A stretch of 64,000 bases of DNA from Methanococcus vannielii SB (lineage in GTDB: Archaea; AGJL01; Methanococci; Methanococcales; Methanococcaceae): contig NC_009634.1 in assembly GCF_000017165.1 (NCBI RefSeq), positions 1,472,552-1,536,551 on the forward strand, written 5' to 3'. Under the pieces are notes generated by a model that saw only the letters and a program-made list of their open reading frames with translations, had not been told where the DNA came from and made no database searches. The stretch's first letter is position 1. Every line of letters starts with the position of its first letter. Positions 44,397 to 52,649 of this stretch are shown in pieces. Made by a program: the position numbers and the translations under genes.

Positions 44397-45305
44397 ATGG
44401 ACAAAATGTTAGAAAAATTTCAAGGAAGTATTTTTGGACTTGCAATTGGCGATGCACTTGGAATGCCTTCAGAATGGCTCACAAGTGAAGAAATTAAGGA
44501 AAAATATGGCGTTATTGACGACTTTTTAGAACCAAGGAATAAATTTGAGGGTATTTTAAAAGCAGGCACCTATACTGACGATACTGACCAAATGATAGCA
44601 ATTTTAAAATCATTTGATGATTCAGGATTTAACAATGAGATATTTATTCAGGAATTGATTAAGTGGTATAAACGAAATCCAATTGGCATTGGTTCAACAA
44701 GTAAAAAAGCAATTCAAAAGTTAATTGAGGGCGATAAAACTGGCTGTAATTCTAGTTCTTCAGGTTCTGCAATGCGAGTTGGCCCTCTTGGTCTTTACTA
44801 TTATGATAACTATGGTAAATTAAAAGAAACAACGATTGAAGCAACAAAACTTACCCATAATAGCCCCGAAGCAATAGCTGCTGCACTTTCAGTTGCATTT
44901 TTTGTTGCAGAATCGATTAACGGTGAAAAATCTGAAAAATCAGTTGAAAAATGTTCAAAATTTATTGAAGATATTTCATTGACATTTTCTGAAAAAATAA
45001 TGTCGATAGCAAATTTAAGTTCGCCAAAAGAAGCATATGACTTTTTTAAAACAGGACTTGATGCAACAGAATGTGTTCCGTCAGCAATTTCAGGCTTTGT
45101 TCTTACAAATAGTTTTAAAGAAGGGATGATTAGTGTAGTAAACGCAGGAGGGGATACAGATAGCATGGGTAGTATGTATGGCGCAATTTCTGGAGCTTAT
45201 TATGGAATTAAAGATATTCCAAATAATTGGACTTTTAGAATAAAGGATAAAGAGCTTTTTTATGAGCTTTCAAAAAAATTGCACCATTTAAAGTTTGAAA
45301 AATAA
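44397..45305 (+). CDS. ADP-ribosylglycohydrolase (DraG family)
   Basis: About 302 residues. MLEKFQGSIFGLAIGDALGMPSE (start), AGTYTDDTDQM (about 56-66), SSSGSAMRVGPLGL and the C-terminal VNAGGDTDSMGSM (about 247-259) supply the Asp/Thr ligands of the two Mg ions. It removes ADP-ribose from proteins or RNA/DNA ends; in diazotrophs DraG reactivates nitrogenase reductase, but no DraT or nif gene is in this window. Start is the ATG after GAGGGATAAA, inside a longer open frame. Confidence 0.88.
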   Translation: MDKMLEKFQGSIFGLAIGDALGMPSEWLTSEEIKEKYGVIDDFLEPRNKFEGILKAGTYTDDTDQMIAILKSFDDSGFNNEIFIQELIKWYKRNPIGIGSTSKKAIQKLIEGDKTGCNSSSSGSAMRVGPLGLYYYDNYGKLKETTIEATKLTHNSPEAIAAALSVAFFVAESINGEKSEKSVEKCSKFIEDISLTFSEKIMSIANLSSPKEAYDFFKTGLDATECVPSAISGFVLTNSFKEGMISVVNAGGDTDSMGSMYGAISGAYYGIKDIPNNWTFRIKDKELFYELSKKLHHLKFEK

Positions 45306-45378
45306 TATAATGTTGAATCAAATAAGAAAATATATAATCAAAGCGTTAAATAATATATATAAAAATCATGGTGAAAAA

Positions 45379-46044
45379 ATGTCAGAATATGATTTTGAAA
45401 TAATATGTAAACCTTCATATTCCCTTTTAAAATTTAAATTAAATAACCAAGAAATAATGACTGAAACAGGGTCAATGGTTTATATGGATCCTAAAATAAG
45501 CATCGAAACATCTGCAAAAGGCGGCGTTTTAGGCGTTTTAAAAAGAGCAGTTGTTGGCGAAAGTGTATTTATGAATAAGTTAAAAGGAAATGGGGTGTTA
45601 GCACTTGCTCCAGCATGTTCTGGGGATATAGCGCATCATGAACTTAATGGTACATTATATGCAAGTAGCGGAGCTTACTTAGCATCATCACCTCATCTTT
45701 CAATAGACACAAAATTTGGTGGCACTAAAACATTTTTTGGCGGTCAAGGCTTATTTTTAATGAAAATTGAAGGAAAAGGAGATGTTTTTTTATCCGCATA
45801 TGGGGCACTTGAAGAAATCGAGTTAAATAATGAATCAATAATTGTTGATAATGGCCACTTAGTTGCATTTACCAGTGGGCTTGAATACTCCTTAGGAAAA
45901 CTTGGCGGCCTTAAATCAGCATTACTCGGTGGAGAAGGTTTAGTATATACGTTTAAAGGTACTGGTAAAGTTTATATTCAAACAAGAAACATTCAAAGTT
46001 TTGTTGGATTTATAAGTCCGTATTTGCCAAAAACTAGTCAATAA
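45379..46044 (+). CDS. TIGR00266/AIM24 family protein
   Basis: About 221 residues, with start at the ATG after GGTGAAAAA. A double-stranded beta-helix repeat with many Gly (GGVLGVLKRAVVGESVFMNKL, HELNGTLYASSGAYLASS, GGQGLFLMKIEGKGD) is typical of TIGR00266. Members are widespread and poorly understood. An upstream TATA (TAATATATATAA, about 45348-45359) indicates a separate promoter behind the ADP-ribosylglycohydrolase gene. Confidence 0.85.
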   Translation: MSEYDFEIICKPSYSLLKFKLNNQEIMTETGSMVYMDPKISIETSAKGGVLGVLKRAVVGESVFMNKLKGNGVLALAPACSGDIAHHELNGTLYASSGAYLASSPHLSIDTKFGGTKTFFGGQGLFLMKIEGKGDVFLSAYGALEEIELNNESIIVDNGHLVAFTSGLEYSLGKLGGLKSALLGGEGLVYTFKGTGKVYIQTRNIQSFVGFISPYLPKTSQ

Positions 46045-46102
46045 TCGTTATTTTTAAATATCAGTAATTTTTAATTTTTATTATATCTATAGGGGTAAAA
46101 TT

Positions 46103-46504
46103 ATGGTAAAACTAACAGAAGAAATGAAAAGTGCATTAACAGGCCTCTTATTTTTAGCAACCTCTTCAAAAGATGGCATTCCAAACGTTGCTCCAATGGG
46201 GGCAAACCAGTTTGTCGGCGATAAATTGGTAATTTCGGATAATTTCATGAAAAAAACACTTGAAAATGTAAAAGAAAATCCCGTTGTTGCAATTAACCTT
46301 TTAAATTGTAGGGAACATCCTTATCAATATAAGGGAAAAGCAGAAATTGTAACGAGTGGAGAATACTTTGAAAAAGCAAAAGAATTAAATGCAGTAAAAA
46401 TTCCAGGTATAAATGCAAAAGGGGCCCTCGTAATAACAATTACAAGTATATACAGTATAAAACCCGGAGCTGAAGCTGGAAACTTAATTGAAACAGATGA
46501 TTAA
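46103..46504 (+). CDS. Pyridoxamine 5'-phosphate oxidase-like FMN-binding protein
   Basis: 133 residues: a split-barrel flavin-binding domain with LFLATSSKDGIPNVAPMGANQF near the N-terminus, MKKTLENVKENPVVAINL and GKAEIVTSGEYFEKAKEL. It probably binds FMN or F420 and acts as an oxidoreductase. Monocistronic. ATG follows GGGGTAAAATT. Confidence 0.85.
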   Translation: MVKLTEEMKSALTGLLFLATSSKDGIPNVAPMGANQFVGDKLVISDNFMKKTLENVKENPVVAINLLNCREHPYQYKGKAEIVTSGEYFEKAKELNAVKIPGINAKGALVITITSIYSIKPGAEAGNLIETDD

Positions 46505-46607
46505 TTGAAATTTTGAGCTTTAATTCTTTTAATCATTTAATCTTTTAAAATTTAATACTTAGATGTTATTTTTTAAATTAAATTTAAAATTATAACTTAA
46601 ACAACTT

Positions 46608-46652
46608 AAAAAAGAATAAAAAGAGCAGATGCTAAATTCAGCACCTGAATTT
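46608..46652 (-). terminator. Terminator hairpin and T-runs after rpl14e
   Basis: On the minus strand AAATTCA-GGTGC-TGAATTT (46634-46652) forms a perfect 7-bp stem, followed by AGCA-TC-TGCT and T-rich runs to about 46608. It directly follows the rpl14e stop and ends the operon. Confidence 0.6.
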
Positions 46653-46658
46653 TTGGAG

Positions 46659-46892
46659 TTATAATAAGCCTGCCGCATCTAAGGATAACTTAACCTCTTC
46701 TGTTGAAGCTCCTTTTTCTAATTCGACTTTTTTGTCAGTTGGTTCAACGTGTTTTACGTTGCATCTTCTTCTTTTAACGTTACCGTCTACAACTATGTAG
46801 TTTTTGTCTAATACTTCAACTATAACGCAGACGTTTCCTGCTTCTCTACCTAAGGTTTTGATGCAAACTCTTCCTACTTCAATTGCTGCCAT
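46659..46892 (-). CDS. rpl14e: 50S ribosomal protein L14e
   Basis: 77 residues starting MAAIEVGRVCIKTLGREAGN, an archaeal/eukaryotic L14e. The KOW-like barrel (VIVEVLDKNYIVVDG) and KRRRCNVKHVEP follow. It belongs to the large subunit. It is the last gene of a minus-strand operon after rpl34e and cmk. ATG follows GAGGTAGTAATT. The 89-bp gap behind cmk is free of other features. Confidence 0.96.
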   Translation of the reverse strand: MAAIEVGRVCIKTLGREAGNVCVIVEVLDKNYIVVDGNVKRRRCNVKHVEPTDKKVELEKGASTEEVKLSLDAAGLL

Positions 46893-46981
46893 AATTACTA
46901 CCTCGTCTTATTTTTTGTTAATGTGATTGTCGCCAATCGCACGTCATTCTTCAAACAGAGAGATTTACTATCATCAGTAAT

Positions 46982-47506
46982 CTATTTTATTGCCTTTTCG
47001 ATGATATTAAATACCCCAGTTGCGCCCCATTTTGAGGACTCGATTACTAAATCGTATATTGATAAATCATCAATTTCAATATTATATATTTCTTTGTATC
47101 TTTTCTTTTCACTGGCTTCTCGTAAAAGCATTTTTTCAAGTGCTAAATCAACGTTTTCGTGTTCACGTTCGCTGATTCTTTTACATCTTACCATTGGATC
47201 TGCTTTAAGCCAAATGCTTAAGTCGGGCACCATGTCATTCTTTTTCAGTATCCATCCGGCAAGTCTACCTTCAAGAATTAAATTTCCAGATTTTGCAGCC
47301 TCAACCTGACGCCGGTCGATTTCATTATCTACTCCTGAATTTTTTTCAGCATAATTGCTAAATTCCTGAAGAGTCATGTTATTTTCTTTAGCCATATCTC
47401 TAAAGATGAATCCGGCGCAAACATGGCTTAGACCGTATTTTTCTGAAAGCAATTTTGAAATTGTTGTAGTTCCGGTTCCAGGTAAACCACCAATGGTAAT
47501 TATCAT
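46982..47506 (-). CDS. cmk: Cytidylate kinase (archaeal type)
   Basis: 174 residues. The P-loop is [18 protein letters not shown] (about 1-18), followed by a [12 protein letters not shown]-type NMP-binding part and LEGRLAGWI (about 78-86). It phosphorylates CMP/dCMP. The start ATG overlaps no stop but lies 9 bp behind rpl34e; this rpl34e-cmk-rpl14e order is conserved in archaea. Confidence 0.94.
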   Translation of the reverse strand: MIITIGGLPGTGTTTISKLLSEKYGLSHVCAGFIFRDMAKENNMTLQEFSNYAEKNSGVDNEIDRRQVEAAKSGNLILEGRLAGWILKKNDMVPDLSIWLKADPMVRCKRISEREHENVDLALEKMLLREASEKKRYKEIYNIEIDDLSIYDLVIESSKWGATGVFNIIEKAIK

Positions 47507-47515
47507 TTTAGCACC

Positions 47516-47785
47516 TTAGTAGTTTCTAGCTTTTACAACCATCATTTTTTTAACACATTTTGGGCACAATGCGCCACCAAATGCTCTTTCCGGTCTTCTC
47601 TGTGTTTTAGACAATTTTGAAACCTGAACTGTCCTTAAACTTGGCACTCCATTTAATAAAGCACCGCAAGCACCGCATTTTGCACTTGACTGTTTTTTTC
47701 TTCTAATGTGTAAAACTCTTCTGTTTCCAGGAGCTCTCTTATACACTTTTTTAGCTGAACCTGACTTGTATCTTGGGGCAGGCAT
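47516..47785 (-). CDS. rpl34e: 50S ribosomal protein L34e
   Basis: 89 residues, very basic: MPAPRYKSGSAKKVYKRAPG, two zinc knuckles (CGAC and CPKC, about 37-40 and 79-82) and the RPERAFGG block. It is typical of archaeal L34e. Strong RBS GGAGGTAATAAT. It leads the operon with cmk and rpl14e. Confidence 0.96.
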   Translation of the reverse strand: MPAPRYKSGSAKKVYKRAPGNRRVLHIRRKKQSSAKCGACGALLNGVPSLRTVQVSKLSKTQRRPERAFGGALCPKCVKKMMVVKARNY

Positions 47786-48098
47786 ATTATTACCTCCACA
47801 TGGTTTTCCATGATGTATTCTATTTAAAACTATATAAATCTTAGGTACATTAGGGTATTTTTTGACATGGCTTCAACCGATATTTTTGAACCAGTTAATT
47901 TAAAAATAACTTTTCTCTGCATGTTTAATTTTTTAAAAAAGTTGCAAAGAATAGTAAAATTTAGGTAATGTCCAAATTATCTCTGTACCATATCTCTCTT
48001 AATTGTCCTGACGGTATATATATTTTTTCCAAAAAAAGTATCTAAAAAAATAGGAAAGGATATATTGCCCTTAAAAATATATAATATGGGGTGAAAAT
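47786..48098. other. Intergenic region, 313 bp, divergent promoters
   Basis: Between rpl34e (minus) and mop (plus). A short hairpin CATGG-TTTT-CCATG lies at about 47802-47815, inside the rpl34e leader. TATA-like ACTATATAAAT (about 47830) suits rpl34e on the minus strand, and GGTATATATATT (about 48014) or AAAATATATAATA suits mop. No RNA gene was recognised. Confidence 0.4.
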
Positions 48099-48305
48099 AT
48101 GAAACTTAGTGTACGAAATCAATTTAAAGGAAAAATTGTTGATATTTCAGAAGGAGATGTAGTTGTAAAGGTTACCGTCGATATTGGGGGCGGAAATAAA
48201 ATAGTTTCAGTAATTACAAAAGATGCTGAAAATGACCTAGGATTAAAAGTAGGGGATAGCGTCACAGCATTAGTTAAATCAACATCCGTAATGATTGAAA
48301 AATAA
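48099..48305 (+). CDS. Molybdenum-binding Mop/TOBE-domain protein
   Basis: 68 residues, MKLSVRNQFKGKIVDISEGDVVVKV then ISVITKDAENDLGLKVGDSVTALVKSTSV: one complete molbindin domain. Single-domain Mops assemble to hexamers that store molybdate or tungstate, used for formylmethanofuran and formate dehydrogenases. ATG follows GGGGTGAAAAT. It stands alone, upstream of a small winged-helix gene. Confidence 0.93.
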   Translation: MKLSVRNQFKGKIVDISEGDVVVKVTVDIGGGNKIVSVITKDAENDLGLKVGDSVTALVKSTSVMIEK

Positions 48306-48387
48306 CCAACATTATATATCATTACTTTTTTTAATAGGGGATATTAGTGATTAATAGTACTTTACTATATATAGTGTGAGTGATAAC

Positions 48388-48447
48388 ATGGTTTCAAGGT
48401 CACTGTTTTTATATAACTATTTACCTAAAATCAAAATTCTAATTTAA
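48388..48447 (+). CDS. Possible 19-residue leader/micro-ORF
   Basis: ATG after GAGTGATAAC opens MVSRSLFLYNYLPKIKILI and stops 26 bp before the winged-helix gene. A TATA-like ACTATATATAG precedes by only about 20 bp, so the transcript could begin at or near this ATG. Length is too short for statistical support; treat as tentative. Confidence 0.25.
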   Translation: MVSRSLFLYNYLPKIKILI

Positions 48448-48473
48448 AATTAAATAATTCATACGGTGTAAAT

Positions 48474-48869
48474 ATGAAAACTATTGAAGATATAGATAAA
48501 AAACTTATTGGAAATATTTCTTCGCTTCTTTCAAGCGAAGTTAGGGCTAAAATTTACATGTTTTTGAGAAAATATCCAAACAGTACCGTTGACGAAATTG
48601 CTGATGGAACAGGAATATATCCTTCAACAATCCGTGAGTCAATTTTTGAAATGTACAACGAAAATTACGTGCTAAGGAAAAAAATGGAAAGAGAAGGTCT
48701 TGGTAAAAAACCATACCTTTATTCAGCAATAGCGCCTTCTGAAATGGTAAAAATTATTTCAGACGCCATACTTGTAAAATTAAATGATTTAGCGTTATTA
48801 GATGAGAAAATTAACGGTGAAGATGTCACCGAAGTTTCAAAAGTATCTATCGAGCTAAAATCAAACTAA
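48474..48869 (+). CDS. Winged-helix transcriptional regulator (TrmB/ArsR-like)
   Basis: 131 residues. The wHTH is LLSSEVRAKIYMFLRKYPNSTVDEIADGTGIYPSTIRESIFEMYNENYVLRKK (about 17-70), followed by a short C-terminal helical region with no effector domain. It is likely a dimeric DNA-binding regulator. ATG follows GGTGTAAAT. Targets cannot be assigned. Confidence 0.82.
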   Translation: MKTIEDIDKKLIGNISSLLSSEVRAKIYMFLRKYPNSTVDEIADGTGIYPSTIRESIFEMYNENYVLRKKMEREGLGKKPYLYSAIAPSEMVKIISDAILVKLNDLALLDEKINGEDVTEVSKVSIELKSN

Positions 48870-48893
48870 TTTTTTTCTTTTTTTAAACTATAT

Positions 48894-49499
48894 TTATTTT
48901 AACTGGGTATCTGTAATATGCTTTTCTTTAAATGGGAAATTTTTTTCAAAAATAGTTAATTCTTCTTCTAAAATTTTAAATGAAGAACTTTCATGGAATT
49001 TTCCAGAAATTTTTTCTAAAGAATCTTGATTCAAACATAAAACCATGAATTCTTCAAAATTCATTCCATTAGATGTAGTTATGCCGTATTTTTGGGCATT
49101 TTCAAAGCCAAAATTATGATAGTATTTTGGATTACCAAATGTGACTATACAAGAATAGTTTAACATTTTAGCAGCATTTATTGAATGATTTAAAAGCAAT
49201 GAACCGATTCCTTTACATTGGTAATTCGGAACTACTGAAATTGGCCCCATGCAAAGAACTTCATGTTCAATATTGTTATTGATTACTTTTGCTTTTGAAT
49301 ATATTATATGTCCCAATATATTGTTTCCATCTACTGCAACAAAGCTTAATTCTTTTATAAATTCGCTACTCTGCCTTAGTTTATGAAGAATTAAATGTTC
49401 ATCGCAACCGGGCTTATAAACGTCCCAAAATGCTTCTCTAGTAATATTTTCAACTTCATTATAATCGTTTTGATTTTCTACCCTAACTGATATATTCAT
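48894..49499 (-). CDS. GNAT-family N-acetyltransferase
   Basis: 201 residues. The acetyl-CoA loop QCKGIGSLLLNHSI (about 108-121, [RQ]xxGxG/A form), PISVVPNYQ before it and FGNPKYYHNFGFENA (about 134-148) match the COG3153 acetyltransferase group. Substrate unknown. A C-terminal extension of about 40 residues follows the core. ATG follows GGGGATAATCA. Confidence 0.83.
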   Translation of the reverse strand: MNISVRVENQNDYNEVENITREAFWDVYKPGCDEHLILHKLRQSSEFIKELSFVAVDGNNILGHIIYSKAKVINNNIEHEVLCMGPISVVPNYQCKGIGSLLLNHSINAAKMLNYSCIVTFGNPKYYHNFGFENAQKYGITTSNGMNFEEFMVLCLNQDSLEKISGKFHESSSFKILEEELTIFEKNFPFKEKHITDTQLK

Positions 49500-49686
49500 T
49501 GATTATCCCCTTATGACTATAATAATTGATTTAATAAGTCATTTAATTATTAATCAATGATTTAAAAGTTATTATTTAATTTTTTAAATTTTATTAAACG
49601 TTAGAAGAATTACTTGGTAATTTTAAAATTTTTAAAGTTTAAAATTCTTGAAAAAAAGTTCAACAGTCATTTTAAATTATAGGCAA

Positions 49687-49884
49687 CTATGCACTTTCCA
49701 TTGTTATTTTATATGCCTTATCTGCCCAAAAGTCCATAACTAATTTTACTTTTCTTTTTCCAGACTTTTTAGCAGCCATTTTTTTTAACTGAATAATAGT
49801 TTCATGCATTTCGCTTTTATCCATTAACGGTGCGTTTATTAAAAGTTCAATTGCCATTTTATCCAAGTTTGAATTAATCTTCAT
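49687..49884 (-). CDS. Small hypothetical protein, 65 residues
   Basis: MKINSNLDKMAIELLINAPLM, then a helical Lys-rich body (IIQLKKMAAKKSGKRKVKLVMDFWADKA). No family recognised; possibly DNA- or RNA-binding from its charge. Start is the ATG after GGTGATTTT; the frame runs three codons further. It heads a stretch of small minus-strand ORFs. Confidence 0.6.
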   Translation of the reverse strand: MKINSNLDKMAIELLINAPLMDKSEMHETIIQLKKMAAKKSGKRKVKLVMDFWADKAYKITMESA

Positions 49885-49971
49885 AAAAATCACCTTTGAA
49901 ATTAGTTTTACGAATTAATATCTAAATAGCGCTTCAATAATGTATATAACATTTTATCTACGGTTAACATT

Positions 49972-50100
49972 TTATTTCCTATACTGCATATCATTTCCAC
50001 AACAGCCATTTTTATTAGGGCAGTTTGAACACGATGATTTTATTATTGACTTTGAAAGTTTTTCAAGTAATTTTCCAACTAATGAGTTATTTTTTTTGAT
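49972..50100 (-). CDS. 42-residue Cys-rich protein with apparent ATC start
   Basis: The frame has no ATG, GTG or TTG in the plausible region. The strong site AAGGTGG is followed 4 bp later by ATC-AAA-AAA. The product, counting the start as Met, ends KSSCSNCPNKNGCCGNDMQYRK with four cysteines in CxxC and CC, and begins with a basic amphipathic helix (KKNNSLVGKLLEKLSKSII). The sequence looks coding. Either the ATC is used as a start or the gene has lost its start codon. The same GGTGGTACTATCAA sequence starts tpiA. Confidence 0.55.
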   Translation of the reverse strand: MKKNNSLVGKLLEKLSKSIIKSSCSNCPNKNGCCGNDMQYRK

Positions 50101-50399
50101 AGTACCACCTTCAAATTTAATACTACTTATTTAACAGATTTTTTTCTAAAATGTACATCAAATTATTTTGCCATACTGACTCTAAATTTTTATTTAACAA
50201 GGTTAAAATATTTAATCTAAATTAAACTACTCTATTTGGTAAATTTTTTTAAAAATTAATTTTAAAACTTTATATCTAATGCAATTTTTTAATGTTTAAA
50301 TAATGGAAATTTGGTATTTGATTTTTAATATTTGCATTTAATTTTAGAAATTTTATTTAAATAAATCTCATTCTAAATCCAAATTTTGATATAACTAAG
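50101..50399. other. AT-rich intergenic stretch, 299 bp
   Basis: Very AT-rich with long T and A runs. No supported gene, RNA or repeat was recognised between the Cys-rich ORF and the 28-residue ORF. The minus-strand promoter of the Cys-rich ORF may lie here; TTTATATCTAA near 50270-50282 is one TATA-like candidate on the plus strand only. Confidence 0.3.
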
Positions 50400-50486
50400 T
50401 TATTCATCAAAACACCCTTCTAAGTACATTTTGTAGAATGAATAGCCCTTTTTTTTATTTCCACTAATTCCGTTTTTTGATCCCAT
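50400..50486 (-). CDS. 28-residue micro-ORF with strong RBS
   Basis: MGSKNGISGNKKKGYSFYKM then YLEGCFDE. The ATG follows GGTGAGTGTT, an excellent methanococcal site, and the gene has its own TATA (50584-50596 region, minus strand) and an inverted-repeat operator. These three together favour a real microprotein, basic at the start and with one Cys near the end. Function unknown. Confidence 0.55.
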   Translation of the reverse strand: MGSKNGISGNKKKGYSFYKMYLEGCFDE

Positions 50487-50531
50487 AACACTCACCTTTT
50501 TGTTTTAACATTTACCTAATAACATATTTAC

Positions 50532-50564
50532 TTAAGCATTCTTAAAATATTTAAGTATGCTTAA
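50532..50564 (-). promoter_or_regulatory. 33-bp inverted repeat, likely operator of the 28-residue ORF
   Basis: TTAAGCATTCTTAAA (50532-50546), a 3-bp spacer ATA, then TTTAAGTATGCTTAA (50550-50564): 14 of 15 positions pair. It lies between the minus-strand TATA-like GATTTATATATTTTA (about 50583-50597) and the ORF, where a repressor would block initiation. Confidence 0.6.
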
Positions 50565-50637
50565 ATATTATAAATACATTTAAAATATATAAATCTTTCT
50601 GTATGGTTCATTCATACTTTACCAAAACTATCTTAAA

Positions 50638-50667
50638 AAAATAAAATAAAATAAAATAAAATAAAAT
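50638..50667. repeat. AAAAT pentanucleotide repeat, 6 units
   Basis: Six copies of AAAAT directly after the tpiA stop codon. On the tpiA strand this reads as repeated T4 runs and may serve as its terminator. Confidence 0.85.
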
Positions 50668-50672
50668 AAAAA

Positions 50673-51338
50673 TTAAATTTTAGTAATTAATTCTCTGATT
50701 GCGTCTTCCACGTTTTTAGCCCTTACAATTCCCGATGCAAGTAAAACACCGTTTGTTCCAAGTTCGATTGCAGCTTTTAAATCTTCACCTTTAGATATTC
50801 CTGCACCACAAAGAATTTCAACGCTTTTATTTATGCTCCGAACTTCTAAAACAGTACCTGATACTATTTCGGGGTTTGCTTTTGAAACAGGAATTCCGCT
50901 CCCAATTAATTCTGGAGGTTCAACTGCAATTGAAGTTGGATTTAATGCAGAAACAGCTTTTGAAACAGGGATATTATTTGTACATACAACCGTTTTTAAA
51001 TCAAGTTTATTTGAAATTTCTATACACTTTTCAATGTCAAAAAGTTGCATTCTTTTTTCAGAATGGTTTAAAAGGGTTCCAAAAACACCGGCATCTTTTA
51101 ATGATTCTGAGGATATATGTCCAGTACTACTTCCAGAAACTACTGGATCCATGTGTTGAGCATATACTGGAATACTTACTTCGTTTAAAATCGTTTTTAA
51201 ATCTAAAAACTGAGGTGCTACAGCAATAGTGATTCCAGATTCATCTGATACTTTTTCTGCAGCTTTTGCAATTTTTAAGCCGTTTTTTCCAGTGCTTTCA
51301 GAATATGTTTTATAATTTATTATAATATTTGGATTGAT
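50673..51338 (-). CDS. tpiA: Triosephosphate isomerase with apparent ATC start
   Basis: 221 residues if translation starts at ATC 51336-51338, matching the length of the short archaeal TIM. The N-terminal INYKTYS holds the catalytic Lys, so the protein must begin well upstream of the first in-frame ATG (51152). Later blocks are AQHMDPVVSGSSTGHIS, LLNHSEKRM (catalytic His), AVEPPELIG (catalytic Glu) and CGAGISKGEDL. Upstream the frame reads TAA AAG GGC GGT GGT ACT ATC AAT; no ATG, GTG or TTG occurs. The GGCGGTGG site lies 4-5 bp before ATC. Confidence 0.93.
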   Translation of the reverse strand: MNPNIIINYKTYSESTGKNGLKIAKAAEKVSDESGITIAVAPQFLDLKTILNEVSIPVYAQHMDPVVSGSSTGHISSESLKDAGVFGTLLNHSEKRMQLFDIEKCIEISNKLDLKTVVCTNNIPVSKAVSALNPTSIAVEPPELIGSGIPVSKANPEIVSGTVLEVRSINKSVEILCGAGISKGEDLKAAIELGTNGVLLASGIVRAKNVEDAIRELITKI

Positions 51339-51427
51339 AGTACCACCGCCCTTTTAATTATTATCAATATGTAACTTTTAAAAAAATAATATTTATAAAT
51401 AACCTTAAAAAAGAAACGGGAAAGTTA

Positions 51428-52246
51428 TTAAATTTTTATTTCATTTAAAGCTTCTTTTACTTCTACATCTTCATGAACTATTTTACAAATTGCACTAGTT
51501 ATTCCCCTAACATCCTTATGTTGGAATACGTTTCTTCCTGATGCCACACCTGCACTACCTGCATGCATTGCATCTTTTACCATCTGTAAAAACTCTTCAT
51601 CAGTGTTTGTTTTTGGGCCTCCTGCAATAACGATTGGTGCAGGGCATCCTTTTACAACGTCTTTAAACGAATCAATATCTCCCGTATAGTTTGTTTTGAT
51701 AATATCCGCACCAAGTTCTGCACCAAGCCTTGCTGCATGAGCTACAACTTCAGGATCTCTTTCATCTTTAATTTTCGGGCCTCTTGGGTACATCATGGCA
51801 ATTAATGGCATTCCCCAGTATTCACAAGTTTCTGAAATTAGCCCTAAATCTCGGTACATCTCAAAATCAGTTTCTGCACCTACATTAACATGCAGAGAAA
51901 CTGCATCAGCACCCATTCTTAGGGCATCTTCAACCGTCGTTACAATTACCTTTTTATTCGGATCTGGCGAAATCGAAGTTCCAGCTGACATGTGAACAAT
52001 TAAACCGATATCTCTTCCGTAACCCCTGTGTCCGTGTCTTACAAGGCCTTTATGCCCCAAAACTGCATTTGCACCCCCATCTGCAACAGCATTTGTGGCA
52101 ATTCGCATGTCTTTTATTCCCTCCAACGGTCCAGATGAAACACCGTGATCCATTGGTATAATAACCGTTTTTTCACTTTTTTTATCGAATATTCGTTCAA
52201 GTCTTATTAATTTTCCCACATTTTTAATATTATCAAACATTTTCAT
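51428..52246 (-). CDS. 2-amino-3,7-dideoxy-D-threo-hept-6-ulosonate synthase (ADH synthase)
   Basis: About 272 residues, class I aldolase barrel. [44 protein letters not shown] (Schiff-base Lys region) and VIAGGPKT are the family blocks. The enzyme starts the archaeal route to 3-dehydroquinate in aromatic amino acid synthesis, with AroB' elsewhere. This fits the stand-alone chorismate mutase at 1.3 kb. Start: ATG after GGTGAGTTTT. Confidence 0.92.
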   Translation of the reverse strand: MKMFDNIKNVGKLIRLERIFDKKSEKTVIIPMDHGVSSGPLEGIKDMRIATNAVADGGANAVLGHKGLVRHGHRGYGRDIGLIVHMSAGTSISPDPNKKVIVTTVEDALRMGADAVSLHVNVGAETDFEMYRDLGLISETCEYWGMPLIAMMYPRGPKIKDERDPEVVAHAARLGAELGADIIKTNYTGDIDSFKDVVKGCPAPIVIAGGPKTNTDEEFLQMVKDAMHAGSAGVASGRNVFQHKDVRGITSAICKIVHEDVEVKEALNEIKI

Positions 52247-52649
52247 AAAACTCACCTAAATGGATAATAGAATTATATTTATTATATTAGAGTATTTGTT
52301 TATACTCCATAATATTGACAAATAACTTATAAAATACTATAAAATACCGCTTCGTAAACTTATATTACGAATAAACAGTAACAGGTTAAACTCTAAACTA
52401 ATCTCAGCAGTTAATAATACCACTGGTATGAAAAAAACAAACTAAACCCTAATACGCCACATAATTTATTTACATTGCATAAACTTTCCGAAATAGACAT
52501 GGACTCTATCATACGAGTATCCCTCTTTTTTCAATTTTTTTATATTACAAATTTTCATCTGGATATCGCAGTATATATATTTTTCGAAATATGATTCAAA
52601 TTAGTGGTTAAAAAAGTTGGTTAAAAATAGTATATTGTGGTAAAATCTA
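52247..52649. other. Intergenic region, 403 bp
   Basis: Contains a 13-bp palindrome ATACCACTGGTAT (52417-52429) and the slightly GC-richer stretch 52430-52540. I looked for box C/D elements and a tRNA cloverleaf on both strands and found none that held together. A TATA for the ADH synthase gene may be near 52286 (minus strand TATTAT/AATATA). Confidence 0.3.

Noticed and set aside
52430-52540. GC-richer stretch in the ADH synthase/METTL5 gap as RNA gene
   Set aside because: A C-box-like ATGATAG is present on the minus strand but no D box or terminal stem; no cloverleaf.
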